A stretch of 64,000 bases of DNA from the NCBI RefSeq assembly GCF_041468085.1, contig NZ_CP121017.1, positions 744,001 through 808,000 on the forward strand, read 5' to 3'. Position 1 is the first letter of the stretch, and each line of letters starts with the position of its first letter. Below are positions 44,868-54,696 of this stretch, in pieces. Origin of the DNA: Tistrella mobilis (lineage in GTDB: Bacteria > Pseudomonadota > Alphaproteobacteria > Tistrellales > Tistrellaceae). The position numbers were made by a program, and so were the translations under genes. The notes under the pieces are model-generated. The model saw only the letters and a list, made by a program, of their open reading frames with translations. It did not search any database and was not told the origin of the DNA.

Positions 44868-46723
44868 GCCGTCTCCTCGGTCTGGGCCGGCGTGCCGCGC
44901 CGGCGGGTGGCCGTCTGTGGGAACAGGAAGTCGATGAAACGTTCGGCGGTCGGCTGCGGCTCGTGATTGGCAAGGCCTGCACGCTCGTTCGCCTCGATGA
45001 TCCAATAGGCAGGCTGATCCGCGGCCGGGACCATGAAGTCCAGCCCGACCACCGGGATGTCGAGCGCCCGGGCGGCGCGGATGGCCGCTTCGGCCAGCGC
45101 CGGATGCAGTTCGGCGGTGACGTCGTGAATGGTGCCGCCGGTGTGCAGATTGGCGGTCTTGCGCACCCGGATCACGGTGCCCGCCGGCGGCACGTCGTCC
45201 ATGGTCCAGCCGGCCTCGGCGACGGCGCGTTCGGTTTCGGCATCCATCGGGATCCGGCTCTCGCCGCCGGTTGCGGCGGCACGGCGGCGGGATCGGGCCT
45301 CGATGAGGGCGCGGACGCTGTCGGTGCCGTTGGCGGTGATCTCGGCGGGCTTGCGGATCGCCGCGGCCACGACCTCGCCGTCGATGACGATGATTCTCAG
45401 ATCCTCCCCCTCGACGAAGGTCTCGACCACGCCGGCCATCCCCTGTTCGGAGAGGGCGCGGCAGGCGCGGGCCAGGGTGTCGGCATCGCGGATATCCACC
45501 TGCACGCCGCGGCCCTGCTCGCCGTCGACCGGCTTCACCACCACCCGGCCATGGGCGGCGAGGAAGGTTTCCGCCCGGGCGAGATCGGATGCGGTGACCT
45601 GTTCGGGCACGGACAGCCCTGCCTCGGCCAGCACGTCGCGGGTGACCCGTTTGTCCTGGCAGCGGCTCATGGCGATGGCGCTGGTCAGTTCGGTCAGGCT
45701 TTCACGACAGGTGATCGAGCGGCCGCCGGAGGTGAGGGTGAAATAGCCCCGGGCGGCGTCCAGCACCTCGACCGCGATGCCGCGGCGCCGGGCCTCGTCG
45801 ACCAGGATCCGGGCATAGGGGTTCAGCGCGTCCGAAGGCGAGGGACCGATGAACAGTTTCTCGTTGATCGGGTTCTTGCGCTTCACGCAGAACACCGGCA
45901 CCCGCTGGAAGCCCAGCTTCTCGTAAAGCGCGATCGCCTCGGCATTGTCGTGCATGACCGAGAGATCCATATAGGCGCGGCCGCGGGCGAGAAAATGTCC
46001 CGCCAGATGGAGGGTGAGCGCCGAGCCCACCCCCGGCAGAGAGGCCTGCGGATCCACCGCCAGCGCCCAGAGGCTGGCACCGCCTTCGGGGTCGCCGAAG
46101 GCTTGAACGTGATCGACCCCCATCACCGTGCCGATGATCGCCCCCGACGCGGTCTCGACCGCCACCAGCTGGGTGACGGTGCGCGAGCGGCGGAAGGCGA
46201 GTGCCATGTCTTCGGGCACCGGCACCATGCGCCGGGCGGCGTAGATCCGGTTGACCTCGGCGACCTCGTCGGCCGTGCGCACCCGGCGGATGGTGAAGCC
46301 GCGGCGTCGCGGCGGGGCCGGGCGATAGCGATCCATCCACAGCCGGTAGGTGTGCGACGGGTCGAGGAACAGCTCTTGCGGAGCAAGCGACAGCAGCACA
46401 TGCGGCTCGGCCAGATAGAGCGCCACATCGCGCTTGCCTTCCTCTTCCATGCGGATGGCATCGGCAAGATGGTGGTTGTCGTCGAAGGTCTGGCCGAAGA
46501 TCAGCCGGCCCCACCCCATGTCGACCGTCGATTCCTGACGGCTGAACGGGTTGCCATGGGCCTGGCGACCGACCAGCGAGGGGCCGGATCGTCGATCCAG
46601 ACGGGTGTCCCGCGCAGGGCGGGTATCGCGGTTCTGGCGGCGCGTCATGTCGACCGGAGCCTTTCTGGTCATCTCGGAGCGGCGGGGGAGGCCGGGGGCA
46701 ATATGTGCGGGTGCATCGGCCAT
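44864..46723 (-). CDS. ngg: N-acetylglutaminylglutamine synthetase (GNAT-ATP-grasp fusion)
   Basis: 619 residues. The N-terminal region has a GNAT acetyltransferase domain (about 125-300; SLWALAVDPQASLPGVGSAL and DNAEAIALYEKLGFQRVP). The C-terminal half is a cyanophycin-synthetase-like ATP-grasp ligase (about 340-600; VVKPVDGEQGRGVQVDI, VVGLDFMVP, IIEANERAGLANHEPQ). One protein thus acetylates glutamine and links it to a second glutamine. It starts 7 bases after the amidotransferase gene and runs 4 bases into the peptidase gene. The product protects against high osmolarity. Confidence 0.9.
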   Translation of the reverse strand: MADAPAHIAPGLPRRSEMTRKAPVDMTRRQNRDTRPARDTRLDRRSGPSLVGRQAHGNPFSRQESTVDMGWGRLIFGQTFDDNHHLADAIRMEEEGKRDVALYLAEPHVLLSLAPQELFLDPSHTYRLWMDRYRPAPPRRRGFTIRRVRTADEVAEVNRIYAARRMVPVPEDMALAFRRSRTVTQLVAVETASGAIIGTVMGVDHVQAFGDPEGGASLWALAVDPQASLPGVGSALTLHLAGHFLARGRAYMDLSVMHDNAEAIALYEKLGFQRVPVFCVKRKNPINEKLFIGPSPSDALNPYARILVDEARRRGIAVEVLDAARGYFTLTSGGRSITCRESLTELTSAIAMSRCQDKRVTRDVLAEAGLSVPEQVTASDLARAETFLAAHGRVVVKPVDGEQGRGVQVDIRDADTLARACRALSEQGMAGVVETFVEGEDLRIIVIDGEVVAAAIRKPAEITANGTDSVRALIEARSRRRAAATGGESRIPMDAETERAVAEAGWTMDDVPPAGTVIRVRKTANLHTGGTIHDVTAELHPALAEAAIRAARALDIPVVGLDFMVPAADQPAYWIIEANERAGLANHEPQPTAERFIDFLFPQTATRRRGTPAQTEETA

Positions 46724-46730
46724 GGCGGGA

Positions 46731-48542
46731 TCACCCGCGGATGCCGTGGGTGTCGAGCCAGAGTTCGAGCAGGGCCAGCTGCCAGAGCTTGGAGCCCCTG
46801 AGCGGGGTGATATGCGCCTTGGGATCGGCCAGCAGCCGGTCGACCGCCGCCTGGTCGAACAGGCCGCGCGACCGGGCGCCCTCGCTGCCCAGGCTGGCGC
46901 GGACCATCTCCAGATAGGGGCCTTCCAGATGCTTCAGCGCCGGCACCGGGAAATAGCCCTTGGGCCGGTCGATCACCGCATGGGGGATCACGGCGCGGGC
47001 GGCTTCGGCCAGCACGTATTTGCCCTGGGCCAGATGGCGGCCGTCGGGGGTGGTCTTCACCTTCATCTCGGCCGGCACGCGGGCCGCCAGTTCGACCAGT
47101 TCATGGTCGAGGAAGGGCACGCGCGCCTCCAGCCCCCAGCTCATGGTCATGTTGTCGACCCGCTTCACCGGGTCGTCGACCAGCATGATGTTGCTGTCGA
47201 TGCGCAGCGCCTTGTCGATCGGGCGCGTGGCGCCGGGCTGTGCGAAATGCTCGGCCACGAAACGGCGGGCATGATCCTCGTCGACCCGGTGTTCGGGCCG
47301 CACCAGCCCCAGATATTCGTCATGGGGGCGGTCGCAGAAGTGGCGGGCATAGGTCTCGACCGCGGCCTCGTCACCGGCGGCCAGCATCGGCGGATACCAG
47401 TGATAGCCGCCGAAGACCTCGTCGGCGCCCTGGCCCGACTGCACCACCTTCAGATCGCGCGAGACCGCCTCTGACAGCAGGTAGAAGCCGACCGCGTCAT
47501 GGCTGACCATCGGCTCGCTCATCGCCGCCACGCAATCGGGCAGGGCTTCGAGCGTTTCCGAGGCGGAGACCCGGATCTGATGGTGATCGGTGCCGAAATG
47601 CGCGGCCACGACATCCGACCAGCGGAATTCGTCGCCCTCTTCGCCGCCGGCGGCGTCGAAGCCGATCGAATAGGTCTTGAGATCCGTCTGCCCGGCCTCG
47701 GCGATCAGCCCGGTGATCAGGCTGCTGTCCAGCCCGCCGGAGAGCAGCACGCCCACCGGCACGTCGGCGACCAGACGGCGCCGGACGGCGGTACGCAGGC
47801 TGTCCAGCACCTTCGCCTGCCAGTCCTGGAAGGACAGGTCGCGTTCATCGGCGCGCGGGCCGTAATCGGGCGCCCAATAGACCTCGTCGCGGGCGGTGCC
47901 GTCGGGCTCGATGATCCGGCGGGTGGCCGGCGGCAGCTTGCGGATGCCCTTCAGGATGGTCATCGGCGCCGGAACCACGGCGTGGAACTGGAGATAGAAC
48001 TGCAGGGCCACCGGGTCGATACTGGTATCGACACCGCCGCCGGCGAGCAGGGCGGGCAGGGTACTGGCGAAGCGCAGCGTGCGGCCACGGTTCTCGATAT
48101 AGAGCGGCTTGATGCCCAGGCGGTCGCGGGCCATCAGCACCCGGCCGGTATCGCGCTCCCACAGCACGAAGGCGAACATGCCGGCCAGCCGGTCGACGAC
48201 CTTCGGGCCCCAGGCGCGATAGCCCTTCAGGATGACCTCGGTATCGCCGGTGGAGAAGAAGGCGAAACCCATCGCCTCCAGCTCGGCGCGCAGTTCCCGG
48301 TAATTGTAGATGGCGCCGTTATAGACCAGGCCGAGGCCCAGCCCGGCATCGATCATCGGCTGCTGGGCCTGTTCGCTGAGGTCGAAGATCTTGAGCCGGC
48401 GATGGCCGACCGCAATCCGCCCCTGGGCGTGGATCCCGGACGCATCCGGGCCACGCCTGTCCATCGCGGCGGTCATGCGTGCCACGGCTCCGACATCCGC
48501 CGTCGTGCCGTCGAACCTGATCTCGCCGCTGAAGCCGCACAT
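46731..48542 (-). CDS. asnO: N-acetylglutaminylglutamine amidotransferase (asparagine synthase-like)
   Basis: 603 residues. Class II glutaminase domain first, with the nucleophile as Cys2 (MCGFSGEIRF). The start is therefore the ATG at 48542, not the ATG at 48554 that sits directly on the AGGAGG. Glutaminase features include RRGPDASGIH and YNGAIYNYRELRAEL. The asparagine synthase domain follows with SGGLDSSLITGL (PPi loop) and SGQGADEVFGGY. It amidates the dipeptide C-terminus to finish NAGGN. First gene of the operon. Confidence 0.9.
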   Translation of the reverse strand: MCGFSGEIRFDGTTADVGAVARMTAAMDRRGPDASGIHAQGRIAVGHRRLKIFDLSEQAQQPMIDAGLGLGLVYNGAIYNYRELRAELEAMGFAFFSTGDTEVILKGYRAWGPKVVDRLAGMFAFVLWERDTGRVLMARDRLGIKPLYIENRGRTLRFASTLPALLAGGGVDTSIDPVALQFYLQFHAVVPAPMTILKGIRKLPPATRRIIEPDGTARDEVYWAPDYGPRADERDLSFQDWQAKVLDSLRTAVRRRLVADVPVGVLLSGGLDSSLITGLIAEAGQTDLKTYSIGFDAAGGEEGDEFRWSDVVAAHFGTDHHQIRVSASETLEALPDCVAAMSEPMVSHDAVGFYLLSEAVSRDLKVVQSGQGADEVFGGYHWYPPMLAAGDEAAVETYARHFCDRPHDEYLGLVRPEHRVDEDHARRFVAEHFAQPGATRPIDKALRIDSNIMLVDDPVKRVDNMTMSWGLEARVPFLDHELVELAARVPAEMKVKTTPDGRHLAQGKYVLAEAARAVIPHAVIDRPKGYFPVPALKHLEGPYLEMVRASLGSEGARSRGLFDQAAVDRLLADPKAHITPLRGSKLWQLALLELWLDTHGIRG

Positions 48543-49019
48543 GTCTGTCTCCATCCTCCTGTGATCCGAAGACGCGGACGGACCGGTTCCCGCGGGGGGC
48601 GGGACCGTTGCCGGTGGTCGGGGACGGGAGAGGAAGACGGGGCGCACCGGTGCGCGAGAATGTGAGCCGGGCCATAGCGGGCCCCGCACGTTCGGTCCGG
48701 CGACAAGGCGTCTGCCAGGGTCCCGACGTGTAGCAACGCGGCCACTGCCAAAACATCCGGCAATGGTCCGACGGTCCAAAGCGTCAAAGAGCTTCGGGCG
48801 AGCTGATCAAAGACGATCACTGCCCGATCCCGCAGAGACTAGCGGAAGATCATGGCAGGTTCACGTGTCATGGGCGTGACATGTTCAGGATCAGATGAGC
48901 CGGAAGAGGGATCAAATGATCGCGGAAGATTGTCGTGCCGCCGATTGTCCTTGAGCGGTTCGTCCGAAAACGTGTCCCAGACTTGGGGCTTCGGCTGGGA
49001 ATGTCAACCTTCAGGAACG
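48543..49019. other. Gene-free region upstream of the NAGGN operon
   Basis: About 480 bases without a gene I can support. It must contain the promoter of the NAGGN operon. The only structure I see is an imperfect inverted repeat TGTCAT-GGGC-GTGACA at 48866-48881, about 320 bases before asnO, a possible operator. The stretch at 48770-48960 is less GC-rich than its surroundings, and is the likeliest promoter zone. Confidence 0.35.
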
Positions 49020-49025
49020 AAAAAA

Positions 49026-49063
49026 CCCCCGCCCGCCGGTGCGGTGGCACCGGCGGGCGGGGG
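49026..49063 (-). terminator. Strong rho-independent terminator after ahpD
   Basis: Perfect 17-bp GC stem (arm CCCCCGCCCGCCGGTGC) with a 4-base loop, followed on the minus strand by TTTTTT (49025-49020). It lies about 30 bases after the ahpD stop. Confidence 0.92.
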
Positions 49064-49092
49064 GCTGAAACCGGGGGATGCGGCGGCAGAGA

Positions 49093-49626
49093 TCAGCCGG
49101 CCAGAGCCTCTTCGGCGTCGAAGGTGGCGGCCACGGCATGGATCACCGAAGCGATGCGGATCGCGTCCTGCACGCCGTCGCGGCTGATGCCCTTGTCACG
49201 GACGACCTTCTCGTGGCTGTCCATGCACATGCCGCAGCCATTGATCGCCGACACCGCCAGCGACCACAGCTCGAAATCGGCATGGTCGACGCCGGGCTTG
49301 CCGATCACGGTCATGCGCAGCTTCGCCGGCATGGAGGCGTATTCCTTGTCCGACACCAGATGGGTGTAGCGGTAATAGATGTTGTTCATGCCCATGATCG
49401 CCGCCGCAGCCCGGGCGGCCTTCTGTGCCTCGGGGCTGAGCTGGGCGTCGGCATCGGCCGCAATCGCCTTGATCACGGTCGCATTGCGGGCGGCGAGCGC
49501 CGAGGCGAGGGCGGTGCCCCAGAGCTGCTGGGCGGTCAGGTTCTCCGACTGCAGCACGTTGCCGAGGTTGAGCTTCAGATCCTTGGCATAATCCGGAAGC
49601 GCGCCGCGCAGCTGCTCGATCGACAT
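49093..49626 (-). CDS. ahpD: Alkylhydroperoxidase AhpD
   Basis: 177 residues, the usual AhpD length. The CXXC pair and proton-relay His are seen as C131, C134 and H138 in [13 protein letters not shown], with the upstream Glu ([12 protein letters not shown]) also typical. It reduces AhpC, linking it to a dihydrolipoamide-type electron source, and has weak peroxidase activity itself. It follows ahpC on the same strand with a hairpin between, and is closed by a strong terminator. Confidence 0.93.
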   Translation of the reverse strand: MSIEQLRGALPDYAKDLKLNLGNVLQSENLTAQQLWGTALASALAARNATVIKAIAADADAQLSPEAQKAARAAAAIMGMNNIYYRYTHLVSDKEYASMPAKLRMTVIGKPGVDHADFELWSLAVSAINGCGMCMDSHEKVVRDKGISRDGVQDAIRIASVIHAVAATFDAEEALAG

Positions 49627-49850
49627 CTCGACTCTCCTGGGGATTTCTGATGTTTGCGGAGCCGCGGGGCTGGCGCGCGCGGCTCGTGGCGGCCAATGGA
49701 AGACTGCGGAGCCAGATATCTTCATCGCGATCAGATTGCACGCGATCTATGCGCATGCGCAATACCGCCGGGCTCGACGCTGCCGTCCGGGTGACGATAA
49801 GGTGGGAGGGCGGAGGGGGCAGGCTGAAAAATCGTCGGATCGTCGGGACG

Positions 49851-49880
49851 GCGGACGGTGCGGAACCCCGCACCGTCCGC
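49851..49880 (-). terminator. Hairpin between ahpC and ahpD
   Basis: Perfect 13-bp stem (arm GCGGACGGTGCGG, 4-base loop) just 14 bases after the ahpC stop. A TTTTT run comes only about 20 bases later, so termination is probably partial. This would give far more ahpC than ahpD message. Confidence 0.65.
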
Positions 49881-49893
49881 CGGTTCCGTCGGA

Positions 49894-50433
49894 TCAGGCC
49901 ACCTTGAGGGTGTCCTCGCCCTTCTGCCAGTTGCAGGGGCAGAGCTCATCGGTCTGGAGCGCGTCGAGGATGCGGATGATCTCCTGCGGGTTACGACCCA
50001 CGTCGAGATCATTCACCGACACGTGACGGATGATGTTGTCCGGATCGACGATGAAGGTGGCGCGGAGAGCCACGCCCTCTTCCTTGTGAAGAATGCCGAG
50101 AGCGTTGCACAGCGCATGGCTGACGTCGGCGAGCATCGGGAAGGGCAGGTCGTTCAGCTCTTCCTTGTGGACGCGCCAGGCATGGTGCACGAACTCGCTG
50201 TCGGTGCTGCCGCCGAGGACGACGGCGTCACGATCTTCGAACTCGCCGTTCAGCTTGCCGAAGGCCGCAATCTCGGTCGGGCAGATGAAGGTGAAGTCCT
50301 TCGGCCAGAAGAAGTAGACCTTCCACTTGCCCCCATAGGTGTTCTCGTCGATCTCCGTGAAGGCGCTCTTCAGGTCGGTCGACACGGTGGCCTTGACCTT
50401 GAACGACGGGAACTTATCACCGATGGTCAGCAT
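49894..50433 (-). CDS. ahpC: Alkyl hydroperoxide reductase AhpC (2-Cys peroxiredoxin)
   Basis: Cytosolic peroxidase for H2O2, organic peroxides and peroxynitrite. 179 residues. Peroxidatic C51 in FTFICPTEI; resolving Cys at about 165 or 167 in DELCPCNW. The sequence follows the AhpE/AhpC type paired with AhpD in actinobacteria and alphaproteobacteria rather than the AhpF-linked type, in agreement with the downstream ahpD. Upstream Fur-family-type boxes suggest control by iron/haem or peroxide through Irr or PerR. Confidence 0.93.
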   Translation of the reverse strand: MLTIGDKFPSFKVKATVSTDLKSAFTEIDENTYGGKWKVYFFWPKDFTFICPTEIAAFGKLNGEFEDRDAVVLGGSTDSEFVHHAWRVHKEELNDLPFPMLADVSHALCNALGILHKEEGVALRATFIVDPDNIIRHVSVNDLDVGRNPQEIIRILDALQTDELCPCNWQKGEDTLKVA

Positions 50434-50523
50434 GGATCCTGCCTCTCGTTTCTGGAGGATGCCCCCGGACATCCGGCCTGGGGGCGGCAACTCTGGGTCT
50501 TGATCGCCGGAACCGTCCGGTTC

Positions 50524-50612
50524 GTTTTAGAACGGTTCCAATCGATGTCGACCCGGGTATATCAGTCGGTGCGGGGCAGCGCAAGAGCCTTTTTAGAAGA
50601 ATTCTAAAAACT
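50524..50612 (-). promoter_or_regulatory. Irr/PerR-like boxes in the ahpC promoter
   Basis: A near-perfect TTTAGAA-N3-TTCTAAA box lies at 50592-50608, inside a longer 9-bp-arm palindrome (50590-50610). A second, degenerate copy, TTTAGAA-CGG-TTCCAAT, is at 50526-50542, 66 bases away. This motif is what I know as the alphaproteobacterial Irr (iron control element) consensus, and it also resembles PerR boxes. The whole 318-base gap to the divergent Panacea-like gene (50434-50751) is AT-rich around these sites, so both genes may be affected. Confidence 0.65.
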
Positions 50613-50751
50613 GTCATGCCGGGTTGGGCCGCAGCCCCGGCGCTTCAGTCAGCCCGTTTCGCTGCAAATTTTAAGTCGCGGTTAAGTTGGGCACCCTATA
50701 CTGACCCTGCAAGGGGGCATGCCTGCGGAAACTGCAGAGGGGCGGGAGACC

Positions 50752-51831
50752 ATGCGGATCGCTGTCGAGAGCAGCCACGACGTTGCCGGCTGGCTGATGC
50801 TCAGGGCTCGCAATGACGGCCGTATCCTGGCCCCGGCCAAGCTTCACGCCCTGCTTTTCCTGGCCCTCGGACAATTCGCCGCAGCCGGCCGCGGCCGGCT
50901 GATGCCTGCGGTCTTCGTCGTCACCGATGTCGGCCCGCGCGCGCCCGACCTGCTCAGGGTCGATGCCGCGACGCTCAGGCTCAGGCCGTTGCCGCCGATG
51001 GTCGAACGTTTCATGGAAACGGTCTGGGCGGGGCTCGGCAGCCTGGAGCTGGACCGGTTGAACGCGCTGATCGGCGGGCTGGAGACCTGGCGTCTGGCCC
51101 GGGACGGCGGCATCGGCAGCGAGATCGAACTCGACATGCTGGGACGCGAGCTGCGCGGCCTGTCGGAACGCACGCGCAGCGGCATGTCGGCCGCGGCCGC
51201 GGCCGAAATCGAGCGACGCGCCGCCCGCGACCGGGTGTCGCCGCCCCTGCCGCCGGCCCAGCCGCAGGTGAAGCTGCCGCCGGTGCCGCAGGGCCTGACG
51301 GGCCGGGGGGCGGCGGGTGACGTACCGCCCGCAGGCAGTCCCGGCCGTCCGGCACGGTGGGAGCCGGGCCGCCGGGTCCGGCGTGACGAGGTCGCCGACC
51401 GTATCGTCGGCCGGCCGGGGGCGGCGCCTGCCGAGGCGCCCAAGGCGCGGCGGCCCGACGGGCTGGCGGCGGAAATCGCCGCCGCTGCACGCAAGCGGCC
51501 GCTACCCCAGCCGATGGCGCAGCCGCGCCCGCAGATGGCAGGGCCCGACGGGTTGGATCCGCGCGCAGCGCGCGCCCTGGTCCGCGCCCTGCTGCGCGAC
51601 CGCCGGCGCACCGAGGCGCCGCGCCATGCCGCCGATGTCGCCCCCACCCCCTGGCATCCGGAACGGCTGCGCCATGTCGGCCGCGCCGAGGCTGAGGCCA
51701 GCCGTCTGGTCAGTGCCGAGGGGCCGACGCTCGCCGATGCCCTGGGGGCTGATCTGCCGGGGCTGACCCGGCCGCGCCGGCAGACCCGGGTCTTCGCCCC
51801 CCGCCGCGGATCGCCGGCCGCACCCTCTTGA
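50752..51831 (+). CDS. Panacea-like domain protein with a long Pro/Arg/Ala-rich tail
   Basis: 359 residues from the ATG at 50752 behind GGGGCGGGAG. Residues 1-140 resemble the Panacea/SocA (DUF4065) antitoxin domain: DVAGWLMLRARNDGRILAP, AKLHALLFLALGQF and a VFVVTDVGPRAPDLLRV segment carrying the family's GP. Residues from about 150 to the end are Pro-, Arg- and Ala-rich and probably disordered, with no domain I recognise. Panacea proteins neutralise diverse toxins or act as proteolytic adaptors; no toxin gene adjoins. The next gene, 62 bases on, encodes a membrane M48 protease. Confidence 0.5.
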   Translation: MRIAVESSHDVAGWLMLRARNDGRILAPAKLHALLFLALGQFAAAGRGRLMPAVFVVTDVGPRAPDLLRVDAATLRLRPLPPMVERFMETVWAGLGSLELDRLNALIGGLETWRLARDGGIGSEIELDMLGRELRGLSERTRSGMSAAAAAEIERRAARDRVSPPLPPAQPQVKLPPVPQGLTGRGAAGDVPPAGSPGRPARWEPGRRVRRDEVADRIVGRPGAAPAEAPKARRPDGLAAEIAAAARKRPLPQPMAQPRPQMAGPDGLDPRAARALVRALLRDRRRTEAPRHAADVAPTPWHPERLRHVGRAEAEASRLVSAEGPTLADALGADLPGLTRPRRQTRVFAPRRGSPAAPS

Positions 51832-51893
51832 TCCGCCGTCGGCCTTCCCCCAGATCGCCCTTCGGGGGGAGTATGACCCGGCGGAGGTGACGG

Positions 51894-52757
51894 ATGGCGG
51901 GCACACGCCAGGTTCTGCGTAATCTCGCCTGGTCGGTTCTTCTGGTCGCGGGCATGGCGCTTGTCCTGTGCCTCACCAGCTGGATCGTCTGGGGCGCCGA
52001 CGGAATCCTGTGGGGGCTGGCCGGTGCGGCGGCCGCCGCCCTGCTGCTGCCGGGGCTGCCGGCCAGGCTGGTGCTGCGGGCCCACCGCGCCCGACCGATC
52101 CCCTATGCCGCGCTTCCCGAGATCCACGACGCCCTGACGGCGCTGGCCGGCCGCGCAGGCCTCGCGTCCCGCCCGCGGCTCTGCTGGTGCCCGGCGCGCC
52201 AGCCCAATGCCTTTGCGCTCGATGATGACGGCGTGCCGGTGGTGGTGATCACCGACGGCCTGCTGCGCCGGCTGACGCCCCCGGAACTGGTGGCGGTGCT
52301 GGCCCATGAACTGGCCCATATCGCCAATGGCGATCTTGCGATCATGCGCCTGGCCGATGGGCTGGGGCGGATCACCGGGCTGATGGCCTGGCTTGGCATC
52401 GCCCTGCTGGCCCTGAATCTGCCGCTGATCCTGCTGGGTGCCGTGACCGTGCCCTGGGCGGCGGTGCTGCTGCTGATCGCTGCCCCCGGGCTTGTGGGGC
52501 TGATGCAGCTGGCGCTCTCCCGCACCCGCGAGTTTGCGGCCGATCTTGAGGCGGCACGGCTGACCGGGGAGCCGGCGGCACTGGCATCCGCCCTGCTGGC
52601 GCTGGAACGGTCGGGGCCCTGGGAGGCGATCTTCCGCCTGCGCCACCAGGGGCCCGGCCTGCTGCGGACCCATCCCGCGACGGCGGAGCGGGTCCGGCGG
52701 CTGGCCGCGATGGCCCGCCCGCTCAGGCCGCCGCTTCCGATTCGGACAGGCGGCTGA
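51894..52757 (+). CDS. M48-family membrane metalloprotease (HtpX-like)
   Basis: 287 residues. Two N-terminal membrane helices (about 12-32 and 38-60), a zinc motif HELAH at 138-142, two further helices (about 155-180 and 182-205), and the third-ligand segment REFAADLEA. This is the layout of HtpX-type inner-membrane proteases for quality control of membrane proteins. It reads in the same direction as the Panacea-like gene. Its 3' end overlaps the convergent chemoreceptor gene by 35 bases. Confidence 0.85.
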   Translation: MAGTRQVLRNLAWSVLLVAGMALVLCLTSWIVWGADGILWGLAGAAAAALLLPGLPARLVLRAHRARPIPYAALPEIHDALTALAGRAGLASRPRLCWCPARQPNAFALDDDGVPVVVITDGLLRRLTPPELVAVLAHELAHIANGDLAIMRLADGLGRITGLMAWLGIALLALNLPLILLGAVTVPWAAVLLLIAAPGLVGLMQLALSRTREFAADLEAARLTGEPAALASALLALERSGPWEAIFRLRHQGPGLLRTHPATAERVRRLAAMARPLRPPLPIRTGG

Positions 52758-54411
52758 CGAAGCCCGCGACCAGATCGCGCAACTCGCCCGACCGGCGCGA
52801 AACCTCGGTCGAGAAGCCGCCGACCCGGCCGGCGATGTCGTGGGTGCGGGTGGCGGTCTGGTCCAGCACCTGCACATCCCGGCGGATCTGTTCGGTGCCG
52901 TTCGCCGCTTCCTGCACGTTGCGGGTGATCTCGCCGGTGGCGGCGGACTGTTCTTCGACCGCGGTTGCGATCGAGGTGGTCATGCTGCTGATCTCGCCGA
53001 TCATCCCGACGATGCGCTCGATCGAGGCGACGGCGCCGTCGGTGGCGGTCTGGACCGCGGCGACCTTGGCGCGGATCTCCTCGGTCGCCCGCCCGGTCTG
53101 GGTGGCGAGCGTCTTCACCTCGGCGGCGACCACCGCGAAGCCCTTGCCCGCCTCGCCGGCGCGCGCGGCCTCGATCGTGGCGTTGAGCGCCAGAAGATTG
53201 GTCTGGGCGGCGATGTCGGTGATCAGTGCCACCACCTGGCCGATCTCTTCGGCCGTGCGGCGCAGCCGGCTGACCTGATCGGCGGTTCGCCGGGCCTCGC
53301 TGGCACTGCTGCCCGAGGTGGAGGCGGTTTCGTTCGCCCGCGCGCTGATCTCGCCGATCGAGGCCGAAAGTTCCTCGGTCGCCGCGGCCACGGTCTGGAC
53401 GTTGGCGGTGGTGCGGTCGGTGGCGGTGCTGGTGCTGGTGGTCATCCGGCTGGTCTCGGCTGCGGCGGTCGACAGCGCGCCGGCATCGGACTCCAGCCGT
53501 CTGGCCTCGTCGGCCAGACGGGCGGAGAGGCCGTTCATGCCGTCGACGAATTCCTTCACCAGCTCGGCCCGGCGGGCCAGGCGGCGGAGCGTGCGCTCTT
53601 CGGCGGCGCGCTGTTCGGCCTGCAGCCGGTCGGTTTCCTGCATCGCATCGCGGAAGGTCGCGACCGCGGCGGCCATGGCGCCGATCTCGTCGCTGCGGCC
53701 GGCATCGGCCAGATCGAAGCCGTAATCCCGAGCCTTCAGCCGTGCCATCGCCCCGGTCATCCGGCCAAGCGGGGCGATGACGCCGCGGCGTGCGACCAGG
53801 CTTGAGAGCAGGATGCCGGCCAGGATGCCGATCACGGCGGTGGCCAGCATCAGACCCATGACCGAGGTCCGGGTGTCTTCCAGCCCGGCGGAGTGGGCCG
53901 CGACCTCGGCGATGCCGTCGTCGATCATCGGGTCGGTCAGCTCCGATGCTGCACGCTCTGCCTGACGCACGCCGTTGATGAAGGCCTGATGCGCCGCATC
54001 GGTCTCCCCCGCCAGCGCCAGTTCCCGCACGCGGGTCAGGGCCCGGATCACCTCGCGCTGCAGCCCGATGAACCGACGGTCGCGGTCGCCGGCCACGGCC
54101 TCGATCGCCAGCAACTGGGCCTCCATGGTCTCGACGCGACCATCGAAGCGGCTGGCGATCGAGGCGCGGCCGGCTTCGGGTTCGAAGATCAGGTTCAGCG
54201 CATCGCGCTGCAGTGCCCGGCTGACGCTTCTGAGTTCCGATGTCTTGATCACCATGTCGGAATCCGTGGCCATACGGTGGGCGGCATCACCCATCCGGGT
54301 CAGGCCGACCATGCCGGCGAGGGCGATCAGGATGGCGATGGCGGCAAGGATCGCGACCGGCGCCAGGATCTTGTGTGCGAGCTTCATTAGAAGGCGTCCC
54401 GGGAAGTTCAT
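52723..54411 (-). CDS. Methyl-accepting chemotaxis protein
   Basis: 562 residues from the ATG at 54411 (alternative at 54387; neither has a good ribosome site). One N-terminal helix, a four-helix-bundle-type periplasmic sensor (about 40-195), a second helix ([19 protein letters not shown]), HAMP ([20 protein letters not shown]), then the cytoplasmic coiled-coil with hairpin tip [20 protein letters not shown]. It signals to CheA. No periplasmic ligand-binding fold such as Cache is clear. Divergent from the second receptor. Confidence 0.9.
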   Translation of the reverse strand: MNFPGRLLMKLAHKILAPVAILAAIAILIALAGMVGLTRMGDAAHRMATDSDMVIKTSELRSVSRALQRDALNLIFEPEAGRASIASRFDGRVETMEAQLLAIEAVAGDRDRRFIGLQREVIRALTRVRELALAGETDAAHQAFINGVRQAERAASELTDPMIDDGIAEVAAHSAGLEDTRTSVMGLMLATAVIGILAGILLSSLVARRGVIAPLGRMTGAMARLKARDYGFDLADAGRSDEIGAMAAAVATFRDAMQETDRLQAEQRAAEERTLRRLARRAELVKEFVDGMNGLSARLADEARRLESDAGALSTAAAETSRMTTSTSTATDRTTANVQTVAAATEELSASIGEISARANETASTSGSSASEARRTADQVSRLRRTAEEIGQVVALITDIAAQTNLLALNATIEAARAGEAGKGFAVVAAEVKTLATQTGRATEEIRAKVAAVQTATDGAVASIERIVGMIGEISSMTTSIATAVEEQSAATGEITRNVQEAANGTEQIRRDVQVLDQTATRTHDIAGRVGGFSTEVSRRSGELRDLVAGFVSRLSESEAAA

Positions 54412-54696
54412 AAAAACGTCCGCTTCAGAATACGGCGCCGACCTTACCAGGGCGTAAAAGTGCCATGTCATTTCTTCATCTTGCTCTTTTGGGGAAATGT
54501 CAGGCATTCATGCTGAACATATCAAATCATATGATATTCAAAGATATTTGCAGTCCTTTGTCCATGTGAGGTTGAGTTGGAAATGGAGCTAACTATTTGT
54601 TAATGAAGATCATTTGATGTCGATCAAGGCGGGTTTCCGAGCGTCGAATACTTTATGTACCAGGATTTGATTCAGGTGCGGCATGGAGGGGAAGAG
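54412..54696. promoter_or_regulatory. AT-rich divergent promoter region between two chemoreceptor genes
   Basis: 285 bases that are much more AT-rich than the rest of the window, especially 54500-54660. They contain ATCATATGAT (54526-54535, palindromic) and repeated GATATT elements, with several possible -10 boxes. I cannot point to one promoter. The composition suggests a nucleoid-protein or shared activator target for both receptors. Confidence 0.4.

Noticed and set aside
44963-46801. 612-codon plus-strand frame opposite ngg
   Set aside because: It is antisense to a confidently assigned GNAT-ATP-grasp protein and has no motif of its own.
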